Origin: Sphingobacterium micropteri | Lineage (GTDB): Bacteria > Bacteroidota > Bacteroidia > Sphingobacteriales > Sphingobacteriaceae | Assembly: GCF_014692515.1 (NCBI RefSeq) | Contig: NZ_JACOIK010000002.1 | Location: 310,001 to 374,000, forward strand | Direction of reading: 5' to 3' | Length of the DNA stretch: 64,000 nt | Part shown: piece by piece, positions 55,877 through 64,000 of the stretch | How positions within the stretch are numbered: the first letter of the stretch is position 1 | Layout of the letters: each line of letters starts with the position of its first letter | Program-made: the position numbers and the translations under genes | Notes under the pieces: model-generated | Seen by the model: only the letters and a program-made list of their open reading frames with translations | Told to the model about the DNA's origin: nothing | The model's database searches: none

Positions 55877-56923
55877 ATGCTATATGTAATGGTGTCTTGT
55901 AAACGAAGACCTGTTTTTCGTTTTTTCTGCGTTTTGCTGTTCGTGTTAGTCTTATGGCTTCCACAACCTACTTTGGCCTTAAAAAAGCCGAACAAAGTTA
56001 TCATAGCCTATGTGACATCTTGGACTTCCGTCACGCCTGACCCTACGTATATTACGCACGTCAACTATGCCTTTGGACACGTCAACGATAGCTTTAATGG
56101 GGTCAAGGTCGATAATCCGGATCGTTTACAGGCCTTGGTAGCACTTAAAAAAGAGCACCCGCACCTAAATGTTCTGTTGTCTATAGGCGGCTGGGGAAGC
56201 GGTCGATTCAGTGAGATGGCGAGATCTGCCGTCAGTCGTGAGGAATTTGCCAAAGATTGTCTGCGTATCGTGGAACAATTCAAACTGGATGGTATTGATA
56301 TCGATTGGGAATATCCTACCAGTTCCGTAGGAGGAATTTCCTCCTCTCCTGCCGATACAGAGAACTTTACTTTATTGATGTGTGCTATCCGAAAAGCTAT
56401 CGGAAAAGAGAAATTATTGACCCTCGCTTCTGTGGCAAATGGGAAGTATATTGACTTCGGAGATATCGTCCATACGATCGATTTTGTTAACATCATGACC
56501 TACGATTCGGGAAACCCACCGTATCACCATGCCAGCTTATACCGTTCACCGTTGTCAGGAGGGACTACCTGTGAAGAGGCGGTAGCAGCACATGTTAATG
56601 CAGGTATGCCTATAGAAAAGCTTGTTTTGGGAATTCCATTCTATGGACGGGGAAATAAAAAAGAGGTGAAAAATTTCATCGATTATAAAGACCTATTGAA
56701 ATTGGAGGGATTCGAAAAAAAATGGGACGACGAAGCGAAAGCCAATTACATGATAAATAAGGATGGGGAATTTGTTCTGACCTATGAAACGCCTGAATCC
56801 ATCGCGTTTAAATGTGTTTATGTGCGCGATCAAGGGCTGTTGGGTGCAATGTATTGGGAATATGCCGGCGACACGTCGGAAGGAATACTGCGCCAGGCAG
56901 TGTATAATGGGATTATGAAATAG
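55877..56923 (+). CDS. GH18 chitinase-like glycosidase
   Basis: A 348-residue exported single-domain enzyme. The signal peptide runs to about residue 34 (ATG 55889 is an equally good start). GH18 motifs are complete: YVTSWT in strand 1, NYAFGH, LLSIGGWG (SxGG at 102-105) and DGIDIDWEYP (138-147) with catalytic E145. MTYDSGNPPYHHAS is the strand-6 MTYD motif, and MYWEYAGD comes at the end. GH18 enzymes cut beta-1,4 GlcNAc bonds in chitin or N-glycan cores. It stands first in a new glycan locus, 13 bp ahead of the GH2-lyase fusion. Confidence 0.92.
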   Translation: MLYVMVSCKRRPVFRFFCVLLFVLVLWLPQPTLALKKPNKVIIAYVTSWTSVTPDPTYITHVNYAFGHVNDSFNGVKVDNPDRLQALVALKKEHPHLNVLLSIGGWGSGRFSEMARSAVSREEFAKDCLRIVEQFKLDGIDIDWEYPTSSVGGISSSPADTENFTLLMCAIRKAIGKEKLLTLASVANGKYIDFGDIVHTIDFVNIMTYDSGNPPYHHASLYRSPLSGGTTCEEAVAAHVNAGMPIEKLVLGIPFYGRGNKKEVKNFIDYKDLLKLEGFEKKWDDEAKANYMINKDGEFVLTYETPESIAFKCVYVRDQGLLGAMYWEYAGDTSEGILRQAVYNGIMK

Positions 56924-56936
56924 AAAATAAGACGAG

Positions 56937-59900
56937 ATGATTATGGTTAGAAAATTCTTATGGTTATTTGTTTTAATTGGGATGGTGCTGGGATTAAAGG
57001 TGGTTGCGCAAGAGAAGCATCGCCTATTGCATGGATGGGAGTTTGTCCAAGGGGATTTGGGTGACGTTTGGGAGGGCGTGCGACCAGTAGCTAATGGCGC
57101 ACCGGAAACCTTACCTATTTGGGAAAACGTAGTACTGCCACACAGTTATAATGCGACAGATGCGGTGCATCCCGAAGAAAATTATTATCAAGGTCCGGCC
57201 TGGTATAGAACATATTTGGATATCGAAAATCCTTATATCGGCGGTAGGACTATCTTGCATTTTGAAGGTGCCGGACAGAAGAGCGAGGTGTATGTTTACC
57301 AAGAAAAAGTAGGGGAGCATGTTGGCGGATATGATGAATGGTATGTCGATATTACCGATGCAGTGAAACGTTTCTATAAAAACAACGCAATGAAGCGTTT
57401 CAAAGGGCGTGTTCCAATCTTGATCCGTACAGATAATTCGCGGGATGTGGAGATGATTCCCTCGGATTTGTCTGATTTTAATGTCTATGGTGGTTTATAT
57501 CGTTATGTTAACCTATGCTACGTGCCGACACTTTCCACCCGTCATCTTTTTGCTGATGCGAAGTTGAATGATAACGGTAAGGAAGGAATGGTCACTTTGC
57601 GGGCGCAATTTTGGAATCCAAACGGCATATCCTCTGCCGACGTGCATACCACTATCAAAGACCAATCCGGAAAAATAGTCGCTCAGCGGCATACTACGGT
57701 GAAATTGCAGCCAACATCAGCGATACAGGCGCTGGGCGATATCGGGGTGCCAAGACCCAATATCTGGTCGCCCGATGCGCCCTTTCTATATACCGTAGAA
57801 GTTGCGGTGATTCATGGCGCTGATACGGCCGTGACTGCCGAGCGCATTGGATTCCGAAGTTTTGAGTTTGTACGATCAGGACCATTTAAATTAAATGGAA
57901 AGCGGTTATTATTACGTGGTACCCACCGGCATGAAGATCATGCCGGCGTAGGGCCGGCGATGACCGAAGAGCAGATATGGGAGGAAATGCGGATGATGAA
58001 GGATATGGGGGTCAATTTTATCCGTTTAGGTCATTATCAGCAATCGCGTATTGTCCTGGATGCCTGCGATTCGCTGGGTATTTTGGTCTGGGAAGAGATT
58101 CCGTGGTGCCGTGGGGGATTAGGGGGGGCTGTCTATCAGCAACAGGCGAAAAGGATGTTGACGAATATGATTCAGCAACATTTTAACCATCCATCCATTA
58201 TCATCTGGGGCTTAGGTAATGAGAATGACTGGCCGGGCGATTTTGATGAGTTTGACCAAGAGAAAATAAGGGCATTTATGAAAGAATTACACGACTTGTC
58301 GCATCAGCTGGACGATAGCCGTAAAACGGCTATTCGACGGTGCGACTTCTGTAAGGATATTGTAGATGTGTATTCACCGTCAATATGGGCTGGTTGGTAT
58401 CGTGGTGTATATACCGATTATAAAACGGCGAGTAGGAATGAATTTGAAAGGATAGATCATTTTCTGCATGTGGAATGGGGAGGTGACAGTCATGCCGGTC
58501 GACATTCGGAAACACCAGATGCTGGGTTATCCGAAGTGATGGGTAGTACTACTGCTGATGAACGCGCAGGTGATGCATCCTTGTATGGCGGACCGTCGCG
58601 GGTTTCGAAGGACGGCGATTGGAGCGAAAGTTATATGGTGAACTTGATAGATTGGCACTTGAAAGAACAGGAAACCATGCCTTGGCTCACCGGTACAGCT
58701 TATTGGCCTTTCAAAGACTTCTCTACCCCGATACGTCCTGAAAATCCTGTTCCTTATATGAATCAAAAGGGCGTCGTGGCGCGTGATTTTAAGAAGAAAG
58801 AATCCTACTATGTCTTTCAATCCTACTGGGCAGAGAAGCCGATGATTCATATCTATGGACACAGCTGGCCGGTTCGCTGGGGCGATGAGGGACAAGAGCG
58901 GATGATAAAAGTCTATTCCAACTGCCAAGAGGTAGAATTGTTCCTTAATGGAGAAAGCTTGGGTAAACGAAAACGCGACAGCCAGGATTTCCCAGCAGCA
59001 GGTTTACGCTGGATGGTGAAATTTAAAACTGGTGAAAATAAGCTGGAAGCGATTGGGTATAAAAACGGACAGACCATCCATGACATGCTGGTACAGGAAT
59101 ATCAGATTGAACGTTGGGGCAAGCCAGTGCGGGTCGCACTAGAGGTCTTGGAAGAACAGGAGGATACCCTTTTGCTAAAGGCACAGCTCTTTGATGAAAA
59201 TGGTGTGCGCTGTCTCGATGCAAGTAACTATATTAACTTCGAGGCGGTAGGCGAAGGGAAACTGTTAGTGGATCAGGGAACGTCTGATGGCAGCCGACGT
59301 CTGCAAGCCTATAACGGGAGGGCTATCGTACGCTTAGTACGTGCAGGAAAGAACGTGGTGGTCACGGCTCATGCTGATAGCTTGAATACCTTTATATTGG
59401 ATCTGTCGCGGACAGTCGCCGATGTAAAAGTACAGGTGTCAAAGCGCATCAAAGTACACGTATTAAAGGCGGCGGAAGAAGCGCTAAGCTTATCGCCGTT
59501 AACGATTACCAGCAGCGTTTGTCCGCGCAGCGCTGGTGGAAAGCATGACTTTTACTCGGAAGGGGATTATTGGTGGCCTGATCCGAAGAATCCTGAAGGA
59601 CCTTACATCCGGAAAGATGGTTTGAGCAATCCCGACAATTTTGTAGATCACCGAAATCTTGTTATGCGCCTGGGGGACATCCTCGGAACTTTGGTTTCGG
59701 CTTGGGAACTAACCCGCGACGTACGCTATTTAGACGCCTCTTTGAAACATGTGGAAGCTTGGTTTATCAATTCAGAAACAAGGATGAACCCTGCCATGGA
59801 ATATGCACAGGCTATAAAAGGGATAGCCACTGGACGTGGCATCGGTATTATTGATGGTATTCACCTCGTTGAAGTGGCGCGTGCACTGCAAGTGTTACAT

Positions 59901-60515
59901 GATGCACACAAGCTTCCATTAGAAATCTATACGGGTACGAAATCTTGGTTCTCAGCCTACTTAGGCTGGATTACCACACATCCTTATGGCTTACAGGAAA
60001 GAGATACAAAAAATAACCATGCCGCCTGCTGGGTGCTGCAGGTAGCTGCTTTTGCACAGTACGTCGGTGATGAAGGTCTTCTCGATTTTGCAGCTGTGCG
60101 GTATAAAACGGTTTTATTACCTGATCAGATGGCAGATAATGGAAGTTTTCCGCTCGAATTAGAACGAACCAAACCCTATGGTTATTCCTTGTTTAACCTT
60201 GATGTATTTTCGGGTATAAATTATATTTTAAAAGAGCACGAACCTAACCTGCCTTCCGTACATATCGGCGAGAAAAGTTTGAAAAAGGGTATACAGTTTA
60301 TGGTCCCCTATGTAGAGGACAAAACCTTGTGGCACTATGGCGAGGACGTGATGTACTGGAATAATTGGCCCATTGCACATCCGTTTCTGCTTTTAGGGTG
60401 CGTAATGTTCGAGCAGCCACAGTGGCTGCATCTATGGGGACGACTACCCTTAGACTACAGTGAGCAAGAAGTAAGACGTAACTCCCCAATTCGTCATCCC
60501 TTACTGTGGATGTAA
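56937..60515 (+). CDS. GH2 glycosidase fused to an alginate/glucuronan-lyase-type domain
   Basis: A 1192-residue exported protein. Residues about 25-730 are a GH2 enzyme: sugar-binding domain (about 28-195), immunoglobulin-like domain, and TIM barrel. The barrel has RGTHRHEDHAGVG (328-340), acid/base E429 in GLGNEND and likely nucleophile E513 in HVEWGG. After linking beta-domains, residues about 838-1192 form an alginate_lyase-type helical toroid (PF05426, PL38-like). It shows YWWPDPKNPEGPYIRKDG (878 onward), NNH (1026-1028) and FPLELERTKPYGYSLFNLD (1071-1089). The reading frame is continuous with no internal stop, so the fusion looks genuine. The pairing suggests action on a uronic-acid-containing glycan, GH2 possibly as beta-glucuronidase or galactosidase (inference). 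Confidence 0.88.
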   Translation: MIMVRKFLWLFVLIGMVLGLKVVAQEKHRLLHGWEFVQGDLGDVWEGVRPVANGAPETLPIWENVVLPHSYNATDAVHPEENYYQGPAWYRTYLDIENPYIGGRTILHFEGAGQKSEVYVYQEKVGEHVGGYDEWYVDITDAVKRFYKNNAMKRFKGRVPILIRTDNSRDVEMIPSDLSDFNVYGGLYRYVNLCYVPTLSTRHLFADAKLNDNGKEGMVTLRAQFWNPNGISSADVHTTIKDQSGKIVAQRHTTVKLQPTSAIQALGDIGVPRPNIWSPDAPFLYTVEVAVIHGADTAVTAERIGFRSFEFVRSGPFKLNGKRLLLRGTHRHEDHAGVGPAMTEEQIWEEMRMMKDMGVNFIRLGHYQQSRIVLDACDSLGILVWEEIPWCRGGLGGAVYQQQAKRMLTNMIQQHFNHPSIIIWGLGNENDWPGDFDEFDQEKIRAFMKELHDLSHQLDDSRKTAIRRCDFCKDIVDVYSPSIWAGWYRGVYTDYKTASRNEFERIDHFLHVEWGGDSHAGRHSETPDAGLSEVMGSTTADERAGDASLYGGPSRVSKDGDWSESYMVNLIDWHLKEQETMPWLTGTAYWPFKDFSTPIRPENPVPYMNQKGVVARDFKKKESYYVFQSYWAEKPMIHIYGHSWPVRWGDEGQERMIKVYSNCQEVELFLNGESLGKRKRDSQDFPAAGLRWMVKFKTGENKLEAIGYKNGQTIHDMLVQEYQIERWGKPVRVALEVLEEQEDTLLLKAQLFDENGVRCLDASNYINFEAVGEGKLLVDQGTSDGSRRLQAYNGRAIVRLVRAGKNVVVTAHADSLNTFILDLSRTVADVKVQVSKRIKVHVLKAAEEALSLSPLTITSSVCPRSAGGKHDFYSEGDYWWPDPKNPEGPYIRKDGLSNPDNFVDHRNLVMRLGDILGTLVSAWELTRDVRYLDASLKHVEAWFINSETRMNPAMEYAQAIKGIATGRGIGIIDGIHLVEVARALQVLHDAHKLPLEIYTGTKSWFSAYLGWITTHPYGLQERDTKNNHAACWVLQVAAFAQYVGDEGLLDFAAVRYKTVLLPDQMADNGSFPLELERTKPYGYSLFNLDVFSGINYILKEHEPNLPSVHIGEKSLKKGIQFMVPYVEDKTLWHYGEDVMYWNNWPIAHPFLLLGCVMFEQPQWLHLWGRLPLDYSEQEVRRNSPIRHPLLWM

Positions 60516-60650
60516 CAAAACAACGATGGAGAGCGATTTATCCACTTAAATAAACAATTTCTCTCCTCCAAAGTAAGTAGGAAAGTGGAATTTTGAATGG
60601 AGATAGACCTCAAATTAGGGACGTAGAAGTCCAAGTTAAACCAACATGTT

Positions 60651-63600
60651 ATGATAAAAATTTTAAATCGAATGAGCAGACAATTGCTAATAATGAGCTA
60701 TCTGCTTTTAACATTAAATCTTATTTTCGCGCAATCAGCGCAAACCATACGGGGAGAAGTCCGTTTTGAGAATGGAACACCAGCCTCCAACGTCACGGTT
60801 AAAATCAAAGATCGTTCGCAGACAGTAGTCACGGATGAGCGTGGTGTTTACGAAATTCAAGCGGGGGAATCAGCAATATTATTATTCAGTTTGGTAGGAT
60901 TCCAAACACAGGAGGTGTCGGTGGGCGCACGAACCACGGTCAATGTGGTAATGCAGGATCAAGACGCTCTGGAAGAAGTTGTGGTCGTTGGATATGGTAC
61001 CCAAAAGAAGGTAAACCTCAGTGGCGCAGTCTCACAAATTGGTGGTGACGAGCTTGTTGACAGGCCGGTGGCCAACTTGACAGGTGCCTTACAAGGCACA
61101 TTGCCGGGGGTCGCCGTAACGCGTGGGAGTGGTAAACCGGGAAACGAAGGTTATGGCATTCGTATTCGGGGGTTCAGTTCTGCGAATGCCATGTCGGCAT
61201 TGGTACTTGTGGATGGTATACAAATGGATCTGAACCTGATTAATCCGGAAGATGTCGAATCTATATCTGTATTGAAAGATGCATCAGCATCGGCTATATA
61301 TGGTGCGAGAGCAGCTGGGGGTGTTATTCTGGTGACGACAAAAAAAGGAAAACAAGGCAAGCCCGTTATCAATTACAATAACTATTATGGTGTAAACGTG
61401 GCCGCTCGCAGACCAGAACGTTTAAACTCTTGGGATGAACAGATTCTAATTAATGAGTCTCGGCTAAATGCGACTGGAAATCCGGAATTTACCGAAGAGC
61501 AAATAGAATGGTTGAAAAATCCAAATTTCTCCGTCCGTCCCAATCCAACGCAGGATAGGTGGGAATACTTCGGAAATAATAATTGGGTAACCGAAGGGAT
61601 GAATAAATATAGTGGGATGCATAATCATAATGTATCTGTCAGCGGTGGAGGAGAAAAAACTGTTTATAATATCTCAACCGGTTATTATCGTCGTGACGGA
61701 GTATTACGATACGGGCCGGATGATAATTCCCGTTATACACTACGTACCAACCTCAGCACCGAAGTTAACAAATACATCAACTTGGATATTTCCGCTAATT
61801 ACGTAGGATCTGAAGTGAATGAAAATGCATACGGTACGGATCAGATTATCAATCGTTTGTATCGAAGCCGTACGCGCCAAAGTTTATATGTCCCGGAGGA
61901 AGATGTGACAGGGCAACCCTATAACGGAGATTTGCAGATAAATGCCGTGGATATTCAAAAAAACGGCGGCGAGTGGAGACGTTTATACGAGTCTTTTACG
62001 GGTCGGGCTAATTTGAAAATTAAGGACCTGTTGAAGGGTTTAACGGTAGATTTGAGTGGATCGCGTAATCAGGATTATTTTTCGTCTGTTCGTAACCGGC
62101 GTACCTTGATGTGGTACGGACGTTCTACAAATACCACACGCTTCTCTATCCATAATCCAAACAGTACGGAAAATACAAAAAATAGGGGCTATCTCAATAA
62201 CCTCCAAGCGGTAGCTACCTATAATTTCGATGTGTTAGACGACCACCATTTTACTCTCTTGGGTGGAACTTCTTATGAGGAATACCGTAAGGACGAACTT
62301 ACGGCCGGAGCGCAGTCTATGATCACCAACGACTTTTTTAGCTTGAACTACGGTGATCCGTTAACCAAGACCAATGGTGATTTGGTCGAGACATGGGCAA
62401 TTGCGTCGTATTTCGGTCGTTTGAATTATAATTTTCAAGAGAAATACTTGTTTGAAGCTTCCGTCCGCTATGACGGTAGTTCGCGTCTGGCTCCCGAAAA
62501 TAGATGGAAGTTATTTCCGTCTTTTTCAGCCGCATGGCGTTTGGATCAGGAAGATTTTTTGCGTGATAATGGTATTTTTGATCAGCTGAAATTGCGGGGT
62601 TCCTGGGGTCAATTGGGAAATGGCTCCTCTTTAGGGTTTTACGACTATATTCCGCTATTAACGAGTGGATTGAATGTGCCGACAAGCGAAGAAGATCGAT
62701 TGGTGTTTAACAACTTACGGACACAGTTTTTGTACCAAAGAGAGTTAGCTTCTGCACAGAAAACATGGGAAGTTGTTGAGCAAAGTAACGTTGGTTTGGA
62801 CATGACATTCCTAGAGAACCGATTGTCATTTACTGGAGATTACTACGTCAAGCGTAATAAAAATATGCTAGCAACATTAAATTTACCTTCTATTATCGGA
62901 ATTAATGTGCCCCGTTTTAATGTTGGGGAGCTGAAAAGTTGGGGCTGGGAGTTTGACCTGAAATGGCGTGATAAAGTAAACGATTTCAGCTATTCTATCG
63001 GACTCAACCTATCGGATAATCAAAATGAACTGGTGAAGTTTGATGGTCGAAATATCATCAACGAGGGACATGTAGATCTACTGGAAGGGTATCCGATGAA
63101 TACAGTGTGGGGGTATAAGACAGACGGTTACTTCCAGACCCAAGAGGAATATGATCAATATAAACAAATGGTGTCTACACCTTTTTTTCCGAACAATGCG
63201 GGGGCAGGAGATGTTAAATACCTGGATTTAAATGGAGATGGGGTAATTACCGCTGGTGGGGGTACACCAGAGGAGCCTGGAGATTTGATAAACTATGGAA
63301 CGACTAACGGACGTTATTTTTATGGACTCAATTTAGACTTTCAATGGAAGGGCTTCGACGCCAGCATCTTTTTTCAAGGGGTCGCTAAACGTGTATTCTT
63401 GATCAATGAAGGTACACTGTCGCCTATGCTGGGTACGGCGGATTTACCATGGACCATTCATATGGACCGCTGGACACCAGATAATCCAGAGGCTTTTTTC
63501 CCTCGAATGTACCAAACAAGTGCGCATAATTACCGACCATCGGATAGATATATTCAGAATGGTGCTTATGTTCGTCTTAAAAATCTGCAGCTAGGGTATA

Positions 63601-63776
63601 CAGTTCCTCTTCGTACACCTGCTATCCGAAAGCTTCGAGTATTTTTCTCTGGACAAGATTTGTGGGAATACACGGATGTGTTGAATGTATTCGACCCTGA
63701 AGTTCCGAACAATGTGTCGGCGACGACCTATCCGTTCTTCCGCTCTATTTCTTTTGGTCTAAACGTAACCTTTTAA
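60651..63776 (+). CDS. SusC-like TonB-dependent glycan transporter (second glycan locus)
   Basis: The 1041-residue protein has a signal peptide (about 1-27), a carboxypeptidase-regulatory-like domain (about 30-100) and EEVVVVGYGTQKK leading into the plug, with IRIRGFSSANAM and ISVLKDASASAIYGARAAGGV. A barrel ending GLNVTF follows. No STN domain is present. It follows the GH2-lyase gene after 135 bp that hold only a weak GGAGAG/CTCTCC hairpin and no consensus -7 box. Together with the SusD gene beginning at 63788 it should import the oligosaccharides of this locus. Confidence 0.95.
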   Translation: MIKILNRMSRQLLIMSYLLLTLNLIFAQSAQTIRGEVRFENGTPASNVTVKIKDRSQTVVTDERGVYEIQAGESAILLFSLVGFQTQEVSVGARTTVNVVMQDQDALEEVVVVGYGTQKKVNLSGAVSQIGGDELVDRPVANLTGALQGTLPGVAVTRGSGKPGNEGYGIRIRGFSSANAMSALVLVDGIQMDLNLINPEDVESISVLKDASASAIYGARAAGGVILVTTKKGKQGKPVINYNNYYGVNVAARRPERLNSWDEQILINESRLNATGNPEFTEEQIEWLKNPNFSVRPNPTQDRWEYFGNNNWVTEGMNKYSGMHNHNVSVSGGGEKTVYNISTGYYRRDGVLRYGPDDNSRYTLRTNLSTEVNKYINLDISANYVGSEVNENAYGTDQIINRLYRSRTRQSLYVPEEDVTGQPYNGDLQINAVDIQKNGGEWRRLYESFTGRANLKIKDLLKGLTVDLSGSRNQDYFSSVRNRRTLMWYGRSTNTTRFSIHNPNSTENTKNRGYLNNLQAVATYNFDVLDDHHFTLLGGTSYEEYRKDELTAGAQSMITNDFFSLNYGDPLTKTNGDLVETWAIASYFGRLNYNFQEKYLFEASVRYDGSSRLAPENRWKLFPSFSAAWRLDQEDFLRDNGIFDQLKLRGSWGQLGNGSSLGFYDYIPLLTSGLNVPTSEEDRLVFNNLRTQFLYQRELASAQKTWEVVEQSNVGLDMTFLENRLSFTGDYYVKRNKNMLATLNLPSIIGINVPRFNVGELKSWGWEFDLKWRDKVNDFSYSIGLNLSDNQNELVKFDGRNIINEGHVDLLEGYPMNTVWGYKTDGYFQTQEEYDQYKQMVSTPFFPNNAGAGDVKYLDLNGDGVITAGGGTPEEPGDLINYGTTNGRYFYGLNLDFQWKGFDASIFFQGVAKRVFLINEGTLSPMLGTADLPWTIHMDRWTPDNPEAFFPRMYQTSAHNYRPSDRYIQNGAYVRLKNLQLGYTVPLRTPAIRKLRVFFSGQDLWEYTDVLNVFDPEVPNNVSATTYPFFRSISFGLNVTF

Positions 63777-63787
63777 AAGACAAAACT

Positions 63788-64000
63788 ATGAAAGTAATAA
63801 ACATCTCTATAAAAGCAGTTATGCTAGCTACGTTAATTATCTTTTCGGGTAGTTGTAGCTTAGATCGTTTCCCTGAAACGGAGTTTTCCGATCAGGATTT
63901 TTGGAACACGGAGAACGATCTTAAATTTGCAGCCAACCGTTTGTATCAGCAATTGGATGGGGTGCAGTTGGATTCCCGCGCGGACGACAATGTGAATCAA
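63788..64000 (+). CDS. SusD-like lipoprotein, N-terminal part (runs off window)
   Basis: An open frame from ATG 63788 to the window end gives 71 residues: signal peptide with lipobox (SGSC), then the typical SusD opening CSLDRFPETEFSDQDFWNTENDLKFAAN. It starts 11 bp after the SusC stop. The remainder of the gene, and of the locus, lies beyond the window. Confidence 0.9.
   Translation, partial: MKVINISIKAVMLATLIIFSGSCSLDRFPETEFSDQDFWNTENDLKFAANRLYQQLDGVQLDSRADDNVNQ

Noticed and set aside
60516..60650. Search for a promoter before the third susC
   Set aside because: No TAnnTTFG-type box (TAnnTTTG) at a sensible distance; only a weak GGAGAG/CTCTCC hairpin, so no feature is reported.
1..64000. 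CRISPR arrays, insertion sequences, integrases and attachment sites
   Set aside because: No regularly spaced repeats, transposase or recombinase motifs, or tRNA-end duplications were seen, including around the tRNA-Val genes next to tacAT.

Overview
The window comes from a Bacteroidota chromosome, most likely Sphingobacteriaceae (Sphingobacterium/Pedobacter-like). The reasons are three SusC/SusD pairs, lipoprotein signals followed by acidic or Ser-rich stretches, moderate GC, and repeated Bacteroidota promoters of the form TTTG-N18..20-TAnnTTTG. I see no insertion sequence, integrase, CRISPR array or prophage.

Layout. (1) 1-4682: a peptidoglycan-sugar salvage block: the tail of a GH10-like hydrolase, a secreted calcineurin-type phosphoesterase fused to a beta-propeller, MurQ and a sodium:solute symporter. 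(2) 4683-7835: tRNA-Val(GAC), a purine nucleoside phosphorylase and a Porin_10-type outer-membrane protein. (3) 7861-15963, minus strand: one operon reading ECF sigma, FecR anti-sigma, SusC with a signalling domain, SusD, a lipoprotein and a di-haem cytochrome c peroxidase, with a well-matched promoter in front of the sigma gene. (4) 16121-20335: an AraC regulator, a repeat-rich spacer with an 18-bp perfect inverted repeat, two orphan cytosolic proteins separated by a three-way-junction RNA element, two tRNA-Val(TAC) genes, and a TacA/TacT acetyltransferase toxin-antitoxin pair with a palindrome inside its promoter.

(5) 20609-44316: a large polysaccharide utilisation locus (PUL). A GntR regulator and a sugar symporter precede SusC, SusD, two surface lipoproteins, GH92, two GH95, a clan GH-D (alpha-galactosidase-like) enzyme, GH36 and a sialate-O-acetylesterase-type esterase. 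The enzymes would remove alpha-mannose, alpha-L-fucose (or L-galactose), alpha-galactose and O-acetyl groups. A fungal (manno)fucogalactan is my best guess at the substrate, as inference. (6) 44337-55650: mostly housekeeping genes: a TPR protein, tail-specific protease, RNase HII, a secreted CBM9-like protein with an outer-membrane beta-barrel receptor, an M16 protease, FabD and an aldo/keto reductase. (7) 55877-64000 (runs off the end): a second PUL with GH18, an unusual 1192-residue GH2 plus alginate/glucuronan-lyase-type fusion, SusC and the start of SusD.

The two PULs together suggest a degrader of complex, perhaps fungal, cell-wall glycans. All functions are read from protein motifs by eye; no database search was run.
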